NCBI RefSeq assembly: GCF_003362755.1
Contig: NZ_QKRA01000007.1
Location: 124,001 to 188,000, forward strand
Length of the DNA stretch: 64,000 nt
Direction: 5' to 3'
Source of the DNA: Marinomonas piezotolerans
GTDB lineage: Bacteria > Pseudomonadota > Gammaproteobacteria > Pseudomonadales > Marinomonadaceae
Below the pieces are notes generated by a model. That model ran no database searches, had not been told where the DNA came from, and saw only the letters and a list, made by a program, of their open reading frames with translations. Made by a program: the position numbers and the translations under genes. Below are positions 9,334-18,543 of this stretch, piece after piece. How positions within the stretch are numbered: position 1 is the first letter of the stretch; each line of letters begins with the position of its first letter.

Positions 9334-9921
9334 ATGATTATGAAACGCCCGACTAAAGAAGAGATCAGTGCCTTGCCTCTATATCAGGGGGTAGCTCTTA
9401 CAGACATTACGATAGTCGAAACGGAACAGGATGCGAAGCGAGCATTCGGTATCCTTAAGCAAGAGGTTTGTGTCGGTTTTGACACTGAAAGTAAGCCTAT
9501 ATTTCAAAAGGGGCAGGTGAGTCCCGGTCCCTCATTGATTCAGCTGGCGACTGAATCACAGGGATTTTTGTTCCCAACTCGTTTCCAAGCGGCCTTGGCT
9601 GTTGCAAAGTTGCTGTTAACCGATACGACTATCCAGAAAATCGGCTTTGGCTTAAAGGATGATAAGCGAGAGTTAAAGAGCAAGCTCAATATCGATATTG
9701 CGAATACGTTAGACCTGTCGATTAAGCTCAAGCAAATGGTAGGGGAGAAAAACAGTATTGGTGCCCGCGCGGCTGTTGCAATGGTATTACAGCAAAGGTT
9801 AGGCAAAGGCGCGCAAAAATCTAACTGGGGGGCTTATCCACTGAAAGAAAGCCAAATTTTGTATGCTGCGAACGATGCGCATTCGGCATTGCGTACATAC
9901 AAGGCCTTGGAGTTATTGTGA
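9334..9921 (+). CDS. DEDD-family 3'-5' exonuclease (RNase D/WRN-like)
   Basis: A stand-alone 195-residue exonuclease domain. The three exonuclease motifs are present in order: FDTE at about 50-53, GFGLKDD at about 107-113, and the C-terminal YAANDAHSAL (Y and D about four apart, as in DEDDy enzymes). Such domains remove nucleotides from RNA or DNA 3' ends using two metal ions; which nucleic acid is used here cannot be told. RNase D proper also has HRDC domains, absent here. AGGA lies nine bases before the ATG; another in-frame ATG follows two codons later. Confidence 0.85.
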   Translation: MIMKRPTKEEISALPLYQGVALTDITIVETEQDAKRAFGILKQEVCVGFDTESKPIFQKGQVSPGPSLIQLATESQGFLFPTRFQAALAVAKLLLTDTTIQKIGFGLKDDKRELKSKLNIDIANTLDLSIKLKQMVGEKNSIGARAAVAMVLQQRLGKGAQKSNWGAYPLKESQILYAANDAHSALRTYKALELL

Positions 9922-9956
9922 ATTAAGAAGTGATATCAGATTGGCGTTTTATAATA

Positions 9957-9987
9957 AAAGAGGCCGCTCAAAGTGAGTGGCCTCTTT
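9957..9987. terminator. Bidirectional terminator between the exonuclease gene and glpD
   Basis: A nine-base AAAGAGGCC/GGCCTCTTT outer stem plus an inner CTCA/TGAG stem, with A and T runs on both flanks, lies between two convergent genes and can end transcription from either side. Confidence 0.9.
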
Positions 9988-9996
9988 AGTTGTAGA

Positions 9997-11523
9997 TTAC
10001 GCTATTTCTACCAAATCAGCATTCTCTGCTGTGAGCTCGCTTTGCTTCGCGAGATACTCGTCGAGCGCTTTAACTTGGTCAGGGTTGAATTCCAAACCGA
10101 GTTTTGTGCGCCGCCACAGTATATCTTCTGTTGTATGTGCCCATTCATGTTCTAGAAGGTAATCGACTTCTTTCTGGTATAAGTCAGAGCCAAAGCAGGC
10201 GCCTAAATCGTCGAGTGATTTGGAGTCGCTAAGAAGTACATACGACATGGTGCCGTAACTTCCGGTAAAGCGACGAGCTAAGTCCTGGGTTAAAAATGGG
10301 AATTCGGCCCGTAATTTACCTATCATAATATCGTAGTCATTACTCATATCACCTCCAGGAAGTGGCTTGGCATGAGTCCATTCTTTGCCCATTGATGGGA
10401 AGTAGGGTTTTAGGTCATTCATTGCGGACAAAGCAAGTTGACGATAGGTTGTGATTTTGCCACCGAAAATACTCAATAATGGTGCTTTTCCTTGATCATC
10501 CTCTACGTGCAGTGTGTAATCGCGGGTCACGGCAGAGGCGTCAGATGACTCGTCGTTTAAAAGAGGGCGCACACCCGAGTAGGTCCAAACGATATCTTCT
10601 TGTGTTAGTTGCGTTTTAAAATGCTGGTTTGCAACATCCAAAATGTAGTCTGTTTCTTCTTGGCTAATCGCTACATCTTTTGGCTCGCCTTTATACTCTT
10701 CGTCTGTGGTGCCGATTAAGGTGTACTTATCTCGATAAGGAATGGCGAACACAATGCGATTATCTGCATTCTGCATGATAAATGAGTTAGATTGTTCGAA
10801 CAGTTTTGGCACAACGATATGGCTGCCTTTTATCATACGAATACCATAAGGCGCTTTGCGCTGAACTTTCTGTTCTATAAAACTGGACACCCATGGCCCC
10901 GCCGCATTCACTATTCCTCCAGCTGAGAACTGTTTGCGCTCCCCAGTCACAGTATCTTGTACTTCGATAATCCATTTTCCGTTTTCACGGTAAGCTGATT
11001 CACAGCGTGTGCGAGGCATAATTAGTGCGCCAGACTCTTGAGCGCTGAGCGCGTTGGCAACGACGAGTCGCGCATCGTCAACCCAGCAATCAGAGTATTC
11101 AAACCCCTTTGTAATTTCACTTTTCAATGCACTGCTTGAGTCGTATTTAACCCCTTTTGAGCCGGGTAGAAGTTCACGTTTACCAAGATGATCATATAAA
11201 AATAAGCCCAGACGAATCAGCCACGCTGGTCGCAAATGCGCCCGGTGGGGCATTTGAAAGCGCATTGGGGTAACTAGATGCGGCGCGATTTTAAGGAGGA
11301 CTTCTCGTTCGCTTAGGGCCTCACGGACCAAGCGGAACTCATAATGCTCTAAGTAACGTAAACCGCCATGAATCAATTTGCTGCTAGCTGACGAGGTGGC
11401 GCTAGCTAGGTCGTTCATCTCGCAGAGAGCGACTGAAAGTCCACGCCCTGAAGCATCGGCCGCGATCCCTGTACCGTTGATGCCTCCGCCTACTACGAAG
11501 AGATCAAAATGCGTTTGTTTCAT
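9997..11523 (-). CDS. glpD: Aerobic glycerol-3-phosphate dehydrogenase
   Basis: Membrane-associated flavoenzyme that oxidises glycerol 3-phosphate to dihydroxyacetone phosphate and passes electrons to quinone. The 508-residue length is normal. The FAD-binding GGGINGTGIAAD motif is at 12-23, followed by the conserved SSASSKLIHGGLRYLE segment, and the C-terminal helical domain ends the protein. AGAGGT precedes the ATG. A GlpR operator lies just upstream, and glpR, glpK and a glycerol transporter are neighbours, so it catalyses the second step of glycerol use here. Confidence 0.96.
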   Translation of the reverse strand: MKQTHFDLFVVGGGINGTGIAADASGRGLSVALCEMNDLASATSSASSKLIHGGLRYLEHYEFRLVREALSEREVLLKIAPHLVTPMRFQMPHRAHLRPAWLIRLGLFLYDHLGKRELLPGSKGVKYDSSSALKSEITKGFEYSDCWVDDARLVVANALSAQESGALIMPRTRCESAYRENGKWIIEVQDTVTGERKQFSAGGIVNAAGPWVSSFIEQKVQRKAPYGIRMIKGSHIVVPKLFEQSNSFIMQNADNRIVFAIPYRDKYTLIGTTDEEYKGEPKDVAISQEETDYILDVANQHFKTQLTQEDIVWTYSGVRPLLNDESSDASAVTRDYTLHVEDDQGKAPLLSIFGGKITTYRQLALSAMNDLKPYFPSMGKEWTHAKPLPGGDMSNDYDIMIGKLRAEFPFLTQDLARRFTGSYGTMSYVLLSDSKSLDDLGACFGSDLYQKEVDYLLEHEWAHTTEDILWRRTKLGLEFNPDQVKALDEYLAKQSELTAENADLVEIA

Positions 11524-11543
11524 GACTTACCTCTTTTGAAAAA

Positions 11544-11570
11544 TGAACATTAATGTTCAAAAACGAAAAT
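11544..11570. promoter_or_regulatory. GlpR operator in front of glpD
   Basis: The palindrome TGAACATTAATGTTCA (11544-11559) overlaps a site at 11553-11570, ATGTTCA-AAAA-CGAAAAT, that fits the E. coli GlpR operator pattern (ATGTTCG, four A/T-rich bases, CGAACAT) at 16 of 18 positions. It ends about 20 bases before the glpD start, placed to block transcription. The same 14-base core recurs upstream of glpK. Confidence 0.8.
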
Positions 11571-11714
11571 ATATCTTCGATAGTAGACGCGATTTTGAGC
11601 GTTTTCAAGGTGGCAGGTGAAAAAAATGAGGTCGAGGATGTTGTAATTTGGTATTCAGGGAGCTGGGCTCCCTTACATTGACGATGTGACAAAGAAACGA
11701 TTGTAGGGCTATTT

Positions 11715-12479
11715 CTATTCGCACAGCTCTAATTTAACAGAGTGTTCTTTGAGCAGCGCATGGATACTTTTTGGTGGCTGAGCGTCCGTAAATAGACGAT
11801 CTACTTGAGTAATATTACCCAGTCTCACCATGGCGTTACGGCCAAACTTTGCGTTGTCCGCAGCGAGAAAAACGTTTCTCGAATTAGCAATAATGCCTTG
11901 TGCAACACGGACCTCTTGGTAGTCATAATCCAACAGTGAACCGTCTTCTTGATCGATTCCGCTGATCCCGATAATGCCGTAATCTACACGAAATTGATTA
12001 ATGAAATCGACGGTTGCTTCGCCAATGATTCCACCATCTCTAGAGCGTACCGAGCCGCCTGCGACAATGACGTTGAAGTCCTCTTTTACACGCAAGATCG
12101 ACGCAACATTGATGTTGTTAGTGATGATTTTGAGTTTTTCGTGATTGAGTAGTGCGCGTGCTACTTCTTCGGTGGTGGTACCGATATTGATAAACATTGA
12201 TGCTCCATTAGGAATTTCTTCGGCAACACGCTTGGCGATCTGTTTTTTGGCATCGAGCTGTAACGCTTGTCGTGTATTGTAGTCAACATTCGTGGTGGAG
12301 GAATCATAGCTCGCACCACCATGATGACGACGAATAAAGTTCTGATCGGCGAGCGAGTTTATGTCACGGCGTATGGTTTGAGGTGTGACCTGAAATAGGG
12401 CGGCAAGCTCTTCAATGGAAGCGTAACCCTTTTCGCGCACGAGTTGAATAATTCGATCCTGTCGTGTTTGTTGGCCCAT
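11715..12479 (-). CDS. glpR: Glycerol-3-phosphate regulon repressor (DeoR family)
   Basis: Repressor of glycerol genes, released by glycerol 3-phosphate in the well-studied family members. The 254-residue protein has a DeoR-type N-terminal helix-turn-helix at about 6-57 ([22 protein letters not shown]), and a C-terminal sugar-phosphate sensor domain with the expected NIGTT and [10 protein letters not shown] segments. It lies between its two likely targets, glpD on the same strand and glpK divergent, each with a matching operator. A 7-bp hairpin at 11657-11673 follows the gene but lacks a T run. Confidence 0.92.
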   Translation of the reverse strand: MGQQTRQDRIIQLVREKGYASIEELAALFQVTPQTIRRDINSLADQNFIRRHHGGASYDSSTTNVDYNTRQALQLDAKKQIAKRVAEEIPNGASMFINIGTTTEEVARALLNHEKLKIITNNINVASILRVKEDFNVIVAGGSVRSRDGGIIGEATVDFINQFRVDYGIIGISGIDQEDGSLLDYDYQEVRVAQGIIANSRNVFLAADNAKFGRNAMVRLGNITQVDRLFTDAQPPKSIHALLKEHSVKLELCE

Positions 12480-12538
12480 ACAATACTAAACTCCTCGATA
12501 GTCGCTTGCTAAACCTAGCAATTATAGTTTTAATAGTG

Positions 12539-12564
12539 ATATTCGAATTTGAACATTAATGTTC
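12539..12564. promoter_or_regulatory. GlpR operator between glpR and glpK
   Basis: ATATTCG-AATT-TGAACAT (12539-12556) fits the E. coli GlpR operator pattern at 16 of 18 positions. It overlaps GAACATTAATGTTC (12551-12564), the same 14-base palindrome found before glpD. Its place in the divergent region suggests control of glpK and self-control of glpR. Confidence 0.8.
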
Positions 12565-12653
12565 GAATAACAAAAATAACAATATTTAGTCACATGATCT
12601 CGTTATTCAGAGTCAGGTGGTTGGATGATACAGTCAACAAGAGAAACCTTCTT

Positions 12654-14138
12654 ATGAGCCAGTATCTACTCGCAATTGACCAAGGTACCACTAGTAGCCG
12701 CGCCATCATCTTTGATACAAAAGGCGTTCGGGTTGGGCAGTCTCAGCAAGAATTCCCACAAATTTTCCCCAACGATGGTTGGGTTGAACATGATCCTGAG
12801 GATCTTTGGCAATCGACTCTAGCCGTTTGCCGCAATGTGCTCAAGGATACAGATATCGATTCAAGCACGGTAGCCTCTATTGGTATTACTAACCAGCGTG
12901 AAACGACTATTCTATGGGATACGGAAACGGGCAAGCCGGTTTATAACGCCATTGTTTGGCAAGACCGAAGAACCAGCGAATACTGCCAGGCGCTAGTTGA
13001 GCAGGGCCATGGCGATAGTGTCCAAGCCAAAACGGGATTACTGATTGACCCGTATTTTTCTGCGACGAAGATTCGATGGATATTAGAAAATGTCGAAGGT
13101 GTCAAAGAGCGCGCTAAGCTTGGTCATATCGCATTCGGGACGGTTGATAGCTATCTATTGTGGCAGCTGACAAGTGGTCGCTATCATCGCACCGATGCAA
13201 CCAACGCAGCTCGCACAATGGCTTTTAATATACATACGCAACAGTGGGATGATGAACTCATTGAATTGCTAGGTATTGGCGATGTTATTTTCCCTCAAGT
13301 CATGGACTCAAGTGATGACTTTGGTGTCATAGATGAGCAGTGGTTGGGTGCAGAGATTCCAGTCAACGGTGTGGCGGGTGACCAACAAGCGGCGTTGGTA
13401 GGCCAAGCGTGCTTCACACCGGGGATGGTTAAAAGTACCTATGGTACTGGTTGCTTCCTGATTTTAAATACCGGCGATAAAGCACTGACTTCAGAACATA
13501 AAATGCTCACTACTGTTGGTTACCGTATTAATGGCCAGGTTACCTACGCGTTAGAGGGCAGTATCTTTGTAGCAGGTGCTGCGATTCAGTGGCTGCGTGA
13601 TGGTTTGAAGCTGTTTGCAGATGCCTCTGAAACACAGAGTCTAGCAAAACAAGCCCTCAATGCTGATACGGTTTATCTAGTGCCTGCCTTTACGGGATTA
13701 GGGGCCCCTTATTGGGATCCTGATGCTCGCGGCGCGATGATTGGACTTACACGCGATACCAGCGCGTCTGATATTGTGAGCGCGGGCCTACGCTCGGTCT
13801 GTTACCAGACCAAAGACCTAGTAGATGCGATGGCTCAGGACGGAGCTAACTTCGAGACATTGCGGGTAGACGGCGGTATGGTAGTTAATGATCTTGTGGT
13901 GCAGTTTTTGAGTGACTTATTGGGGATTACGGTCGAGCGCCCTAAAGTCACTGAGACCACTGCACTAGGTGTCGCTTTTTTAGCAGGATTGCGCATAGGC
14001 CTCTACGAATCATTAGATCAGATTAGTGAGCTTTGGCAGTCGGAGCATTGTTTTACACCAGATATGGACGAAGACAACCGACATAAGTTGTATGATGGAT
14101 GGGTCGATGCCGTGCGTCGTGTTCGATCAAGTTTGTAA
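12654..14138 (+). CDS. glpK: Glycerol kinase
   Basis: Phosphorylates glycerol to glycerol 3-phosphate, the substrate of GlpD. From the ATG at 12654 the protein is 494 residues, the usual length, opening with [18 protein letters not shown] (phosphate-binding loop of the FGGY kinases). WQDRRT and the C-terminal [23 protein letters not shown] signature are also present. The frame extends 35 codons upstream, but that stretch holds the operator region and is not like the family. The ribosome site is weak. No glpF facilitator gene is present; uptake is supplied by the ABC operon that follows. Confidence 0.95.
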   Translation: MSQYLLAIDQGTTSSRAIIFDTKGVRVGQSQQEFPQIFPNDGWVEHDPEDLWQSTLAVCRNVLKDTDIDSSTVASIGITNQRETTILWDTETGKPVYNAIVWQDRRTSEYCQALVEQGHGDSVQAKTGLLIDPYFSATKIRWILENVEGVKERAKLGHIAFGTVDSYLLWQLTSGRYHRTDATNAARTMAFNIHTQQWDDELIELLGIGDVIFPQVMDSSDDFGVIDEQWLGAEIPVNGVAGDQQAALVGQACFTPGMVKSTYGTGCFLILNTGDKALTSEHKMLTTVGYRINGQVTYALEGSIFVAGAAIQWLRDGLKLFADASETQSLAKQALNADTVYLVPAFTGLGAPYWDPDARGAMIGLTRDTSASDIVSAGLRSVCYQTKDLVDAMAQDGANFETLRVDGGMVVNDLVVQFLSDLLGITVERPKVTETTALGVAFLAGLRIGLYESLDQISELWQSEHCFTPDMDEDNRHKLYDGWVDAVRRVRSSL

Positions 14139-14161
14139 TGAATCAACGTTCGCCATCTAAG

Positions 14162-14184
14162 AGGGAGCCTAGGCTCCCTTTTTT
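14162..14184 (+). terminator. Terminator after glpK
   Basis: AGGGAGCC/GGCTCCCT palindrome (14162-14179) followed by six T, starting 24 bases past the glpK stop. Confidence 0.92.
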
Positions 14185-14316
14185 ATTGAAAATCATGGCA
14201 GAAGCGACGTTTAACTGTCCTTAGGTACGTGGTTACAAATGTGTCTATATACGATTTAGAAAAGATTTGGTACAACTGATTTATAACCTTTATTCGCTTT
14301 AATTTAAGGAAATATC

Positions 14317-14613
14317 ATGATCCGAGTAGTTTATGAGTGGCAAGTAAGCCCTGAAAATATCAGTGATTTTTGTGATGCTTGGAAGCAAACCACACAGATC
14401 GTGCGGGAAACCTATCCAGGTGCTCAGGGCAGCTGCCTATTAGCAGAAGATGGAAAAGTTAATCACTTTTTGGCGATAGCGCGTTGGAACTCAAAGGAAG
14501 AGTGGCGTGATTTTTGGTCCACGGATAATCCGCCAGAAGTGATTCGTATGAGTACCCTTGCTACCTTGGTATCCATTAAGATTTACGACGAAATCGGTTC
14601 TTACATCGCCTAA
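14317..14613 (+). CDS. Small ABM-like dimeric alpha-beta barrel protein
   Basis: A 98-residue single-domain protein resembling the antibiotic biosynthesis monooxygenase (ABM) fold: an opening strand MIRVVYEWQV, a helix from about 14, and FLAIARWNSKEEWRDFW in the second half, as in ABM and heme-degrading relatives. I see no catalytic signature, so an enzymatic role is not claimed. It has its own 150-base upstream region after the glpK terminator and may serve glycerol metabolism or be unrelated. An ATG preceded by AAGGAAAT gives the start. Confidence 0.65.
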   Translation: MIRVVYEWQVSPENISDFCDAWKQTTQIVRETYPGAQGSCLLAEDGKVNHFLAIARWNSKEEWRDFWSTDNPPEVIRMSTLATLVSIKIYDEIGSYIA

Positions 14614-14619
14614 TTAAAA

Positions 14620-14646
14620 CAAAAAAGACCGGCCTATTGGCCGGTC
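14620..14646 (-). terminator. Terminator of the glycerol ABC transporter operon
   Basis: GACCGGCC-TATT-GGCCGGTC stem-loop (14627-14646), followed on the minus strand by a run of six or seven T. It lies about 30 bases past the glpV stop. Confidence 0.9.
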
Positions 14647-14676
14647 AATCACTTAGAGGTGGTCCTTATTACTTAT

Positions 14677-16395
14677 TTACTCCCAAGAGCGGAGTAGTGC
14701 ATCGTAGTCAATGGTCTTGCCTTGGACTTTTTCGTTAGCGAGTTTCGCTTTTGGAGCCCCAGGTTTGTTTAGCCAATAAGAAGGGTCCTGCGGTTTGTTC
14801 AATTTAGGCCCACAATTCTCATGTACACCTGCGCGTTCCAAACGGTTTAGCACTTTATCTTGCGCTTCTGCTAGTCCGTCTAATGCCTCTTGAGGCGTTG
14901 CTTCGCCACTCGCTGCTTGGGAAATGTACTGCCACCAAAGCTGAGCCAGTTTTGGATAGTCGGGTACATTGATCCCCGTTGGAGACCATTGCTCGCGCGC
15001 AGGTCCTTTGTAGAACTCTACTAAGCCCCCTAAGTACGGGGCTGCTTCTTGCATTTCCGGAGAGTTAATATCCGACTCACGAATAGGCGTTAGTCCTACG
15101 AGCGTTTTCTTCAACGACACCGTTTTTGCTGTTGTGAATTGAGCATACAACCACGCTGCGTTACGACGGTCATCTGGCGTAGAGTTCATGAATGTCCAAG
15201 CACCAACATCTTGGTAGCCAAGTTTCATACCTTCCTCCCAGTATGGGCCTCGTGGAGAGGGGGCCATCCGCCATTTAGGCGTCCCATCTTCGTTTACTAC
15301 AGGAAGACCCTTTTGGGTCATATCTGCGGTGAAGGCTGTATACCAGAATATTTGTTGCGCAACGTTCCCTTGAGCAGGTACAGGGCCAGCCTCCGAGAAT
15401 GTCATACCTTGGGCTTCTGGGGGGGCATACTGGCGCAACCAATCCACATATTTAGTGGTTGCATAGACCGCAGCAGGACCATTAGTCGCGCCTCCGCGAG
15501 ATACGCTTGAACCTACTGGGCTACAGCCTTCAACACGAATTCCCCATTCATCAACAGGTAAACCATTAGGTAGTCCTTTATCTCCTGCACCGGCCATAGA
15601 GAACCATGCATCCGTAAAACGCCAACCTAGTGATGGATCTTTTTTTCCATAATCCATATGGCCGTAGACTTTTTCACCATCGATCTCACCAACATGTACG
15701 GTAAAGAATTCAGCGATGTCTTCATAGGCTGACCAGTTGACTGGCACACCGAGTTCATAGCCATAGATCTCTTTAAATTGTTTTTTTAGTTCTGGACGTT
15801 GGTACCAGTCATAGCGGAACCAGTATAAGTTAGCGAACTGTTGCGTAGGTAACTGATACAGTTTGCCGTCTGGACCAGACGTGAAGTTCAAGCCGATGAA
15901 GTCTGCTAAGTCCAGTGTCGGCGATTTCAGTGATGGCTCTTCGGCCATAATGTCAGTAATGGGTACAACTTTGCCGTAGCGAAAGTGCGTACCGATCAGG
16001 TCGGAGTCGTTAACATAAGCATCATAGATGTTGCGTCCAGACTGCATTTGAGTTTGTAGTTTTTCTACTACGTCACCTTCTTGAATCAAATCGTGATTAA
16101 CTTTGATTCCAGTGATTTCTGCGAAGGCTTTAGCAAGTACTTGCGACTCGTATTTATGAGTCGTGAGCGTTTCAGATGCAACATTTATTTCCATGCCTCG
16201 AAAGCGTTCAGCGGCTTTTGTAAACCAAGCTAGCTCTTTTAGCTGCTCATCTTCGGATAGTGTCGAAACGGTAAACTCGTTGTCGACCCATTTTTGTGCA
16301 GCATCTGAATACTGATCGGCCCATAGGGACGCTGAATGCATCGCCACTGCGAATGGGATAGCAGCTAAAACGAGCTTCTTTTTATTGTTGTACAT
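14677..16395 (-). CDS. glpV: Glycerol ABC transporter substrate-binding protein
   Basis: Periplasmic binding protein that delivers glycerol to the GlpP/GlpQ permease. The 572-residue precursor has a signal peptide with basic start (NNKKK), a hydrophobic core and a likely cut after LWA at residue 26. The remainder is a large family-1 extracellular solute-binding fold; it is longer than most sugar-binding proteins, as is usual for the GlpV group of rhizobia. It is the last gene of a six-gene operon, which is where glpV lies in Rhizobium. The glycerol assignment rests on this gene order plus the adjacent glpD-glpR-glpK genes. Confidence 0.88.
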   Translation of the reverse strand: MYNNKKKLVLAAIPFAVAMHSASLWADQYSDAAQKWVDNEFTVSTLSEDEQLKELAWFTKAAERFRGMEINVASETLTTHKYESQVLAKAFAEITGIKVNHDLIQEGDVVEKLQTQMQSGRNIYDAYVNDSDLIGTHFRYGKVVPITDIMAEEPSLKSPTLDLADFIGLNFTSGPDGKLYQLPTQQFANLYWFRYDWYQRPELKKQFKEIYGYELGVPVNWSAYEDIAEFFTVHVGEIDGEKVYGHMDYGKKDPSLGWRFTDAWFSMAGAGDKGLPNGLPVDEWGIRVEGCSPVGSSVSRGGATNGPAAVYATTKYVDWLRQYAPPEAQGMTFSEAGPVPAQGNVAQQIFWYTAFTADMTQKGLPVVNEDGTPKWRMAPSPRGPYWEEGMKLGYQDVGAWTFMNSTPDDRRNAAWLYAQFTTAKTVSLKKTLVGLTPIRESDINSPEMQEAAPYLGGLVEFYKGPAREQWSPTGINVPDYPKLAQLWWQYISQAASGEATPQEALDGLAEAQDKVLNRLERAGVHENCGPKLNKPQDPSYWLNKPGAPKAKLANEKVQGKTIDYDALLRSWE

Positions 16396-16460
16396 GTTTT
16401 ACCTCAACAGTTGATTATAGATTATTGCTTCCCTGCAAACTCTTCCTTGTCTCTCACTGA

Positions 16461-16733
16461 TTAGCCCCAACGCATAAGGATCATCATCCAAATTACGCAG
16501 AGAGCGGTCGCGACATAAAGTGACAGGTCACTTAATGCAACAAAACCTAGGTGGATAAAGGCGCTGGTTAACAGGCCAATAAATAAGCGATCGCCGCGGG
16601 TTGTTTCCAAAGGCAAGAAACCTCTACGCTCAACGCTTGGTGAAACCACTTGCCAAGCCGTCATTGCGATTAAAATTAAGGCGATGCCTGCAAAAAATGC
16701 GGCAGTCGGTAATGTCCAAGACATCCAAGCCAT
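16461..16733 (-). CDS. glpU: DUF2160 small membrane protein of the glycerol transporter
   Basis: A 90-residue inner membrane protein with three hydrophobic stretches (about 8-28, 46-64 and 68-87), matching DUF2160. Its family is found almost only inside glpSTPQUV-type operons, between the second permease and the binding protein, as here. Its job is unknown; an accessory or stabilising role in the transporter is a guess. AAGGAG precedes the ATG, and the gene follows glpQ by 10 bases. Confidence 0.82.
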   Translation of the reverse strand: MAWMSWTLPTAAFFAGIALILIAMTAWQVVSPSVERRGFLPLETTRGDRLFIGLLTSAFIHLGFVALSDLSLYVATALCVIWMMILMRWG

Positions 16734-16743
16734 GACTTTCTCC

Positions 16744-17667
16744 TTATACTCGGCCTAGGGCAAAGCCCTTGGCGACATGGTTACGAACGAAGTAGACCAC
16801 CAAAATACCGGGGATAATGGTGAGTACACCTGCAGCAGCTAATAGACCCCAGTCCATCCCTGAGGCGGAGACTGTACGGGTCATAATGGCTCCAATTGGC
16901 TTGGCGTCGACGGATGTTAATGTTCGAGCTAAGAGAAGTTCGACCCAAGAGAACATGAAACAGAAAAATGCGGTAACACCGATTCCTGAGCGGATCAAAG
17001 GGATAAAGATTTTCACAAAGAATTTTGGGAACGAGTAGCCGTCTATGTAAGCTGTTTCGTCAATTTCTCGCGGTACACCACTCATAAACCCTTCTAAAAT
17101 CCATACAGCAAGAGGGACGTTAAAAAGGCAGTGGGCCAGAGCCACCGCAATGTGGGTATCAAATAGGCCAACAGATGAATAAAGTTGAAAAAACGGCAGT
17201 AAGAATACGGCTGGTGGGGCCATGCGATTTGACAGCAGCCAAAAGAACATGTGTTTGTCTCCCACAAAACGGTATCGGCTAAACGCATACGCCGCGGGTA
17301 GGGCTACGAGTAAGCTGATGACCATGTTCATTGACACGTAAATCATCGAATTTACGTAACCCATATACCACGTCGCATCACCAAAGATCTTTGCGTAGTT
17401 TTCTAGGGTAAAATTCTGCGGAAAAAAAGATAGCCCGCTTAAGATTTCCGTATTGGTTTTAAAAGACATGTTGATGAGCCAGTAAATTGGCATCAGCAAT
17501 AGAATTAAGTATACCGTTAGGCCAATTCGACCTCGCCAAACGGCATGTTTAGCTTTTCGCTCTGCATGACTGAAAACAGGAGCTTGGGGTGCGCTTTGTG
17601 TGTAAGTTGCATCGGTAATACTTTCATGTTGCTCAGTGCGTCGAGTCATTGGAATATCGTTAGACAT
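16744..17667 (-). CDS. glpQ: Glycerol ABC transporter permease 2
   Basis: Inner-membrane permease subunit. The 307-residue protein has a 50-residue cytoplasmic N-terminal tail, then six predicted membrane segments, with the ABC-permease EAA loop near 190-215 (EIDETAYIDGYSFPKFFVKIFIPL). It pairs with GlpP. AGGAGG precedes the ATG, and the gene follows glpP by nine bases. The name follows the rhizobial glycerol system and must not be confused with the glycerophosphodiesterase GlpQ of E. coli. Confidence 0.88.
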   Translation of the reverse strand: MSNDIPMTRRTEQHESITDATYTQSAPQAPVFSHAERKAKHAVWRGRIGLTVYLILLLMPIYWLINMSFKTNTEILSGLSFFPQNFTLENYAKIFGDATWYMGYVNSMIYVSMNMVISLLVALPAAYAFSRYRFVGDKHMFFWLLSNRMAPPAVFLLPFFQLYSSVGLFDTHIAVALAHCLFNVPLAVWILEGFMSGVPREIDETAYIDGYSFPKFFVKIFIPLIRSGIGVTAFFCFMFSWVELLLARTLTSVDAKPIGAIMTRTVSASGMDWGLLAAAGVLTIIPGILVVYFVRNHVAKGFALGRV

Positions 17668-17676
17668 GATCGCCTC

Positions 17677-18543
17677 CTATTTGTCTTTTTGCATGTTCAT
17701 GATGGTGGTGTAGAACACCCAACACACGAGCAAGATGATTAAGAAGTACACGAGTGAGAAGGCGGCAGCTGGGCCTAGGTCAAACTGTCCAATCGCCTGC
17801 TGAACAAGTGATTGGCTCAAGAATGTAGTGGAAGTCCCCGGTCCACCGCCTGTGAGTACAAAGGGTTCGGTATAGATCATGAATGAGTCCATAAAACGCA
17901 AGAGCACACCTATGATCAGGACATTGGTTAGCTTAGGTAGCTGAATGTAGCGGAACACTGCCCAGCGTGACGCTTTATCGATTCGAGCGGCTTGGTAGTA
18001 GACTTCTGGGATAGCGCGTAATCCAGAATAGCAGAGCAGAGCCACTAGCGGTGTCCAATGCCAAACATCCATCAGCACCACTGTCAGCCAAGCGTGCATT
18101 GGCTCTGATGCATAGTTATAGTTAATGCCCAGCTTTGCCATCATGGCACCAAACAATCCAATGTCTGCGCGGCCAAATATCTGCCAGATGGTGCCTACCA
18201 CATTCCATGGAATCAGTAGCGGTATGGCAACGAGTATGAGAGCAAGCGATGCTCCACGCCCTTTGGTTGGCATCATCAAAGCCACACCAATACCTAGAGG
18301 GATCTCTATGGCCAATATCGTGAATGAGAAGATAAATTGACGTATTAAAGCATCATGAAGGCGGGAATCTGTCATCACTTGCTTGAACCATTCTGTACCG
18401 ACAAAGTAACGGGTATAAGGGTCAAAGATGTCTTGAACCGAATAGTTGACGACCGTCATTAATGGAATGATCGCGGAGAATGCCACAATCAAAAAGACTG
18501 GCATTACCAGCCACCACGCTTTGTTGTTTTCTACCTTAGTCAT
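17677..18543 (-). CDS. glpP: Glycerol ABC transporter permease 1
   Basis: Inner-membrane permease of 288 residues with six predicted membrane segments, the first at about 12-35, and an EAA-loop sequence near 190-215 (EVYYQAARIDKASRWAVFRYIQLP). Its start overlaps the end of glpT by eight bases, suggesting translational coupling. Together with GlpQ it should form the channel for glycerol, powered by GlpS and GlpT. Confidence 0.88.
   Translation of the reverse strand: MTKVENNKAWWLVMPVFLIVAFSAIIPLMTVVNYSVQDIFDPYTRYFVGTEWFKQVMTDSRLHDALIRQFIFSFTILAIEIPLGIGVALMMPTKGRGASLALILVAIPLLIPWNVVGTIWQIFGRADIGLFGAMMAKLGINYNYASEPMHAWLTVVLMDVWHWTPLVALLCYSGLRAIPEVYYQAARIDKASRWAVFRYIQLPKLTNVLIIGVLLRFMDSFMIYTEPFVLTGGGPGTSTTFLSQSLVQQAIGQFDLGPAAAFSLVYFLIILLVCWVFYTTIMNMQKDK

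Noticed and set aside
12549-12653. A possible 35-codon N-terminal extension of glycerol kinase.
   Set aside because: It runs through the GlpR operator and promoter region and does not resemble the family; the ATG at 12654 gives the normal length and N-terminus.
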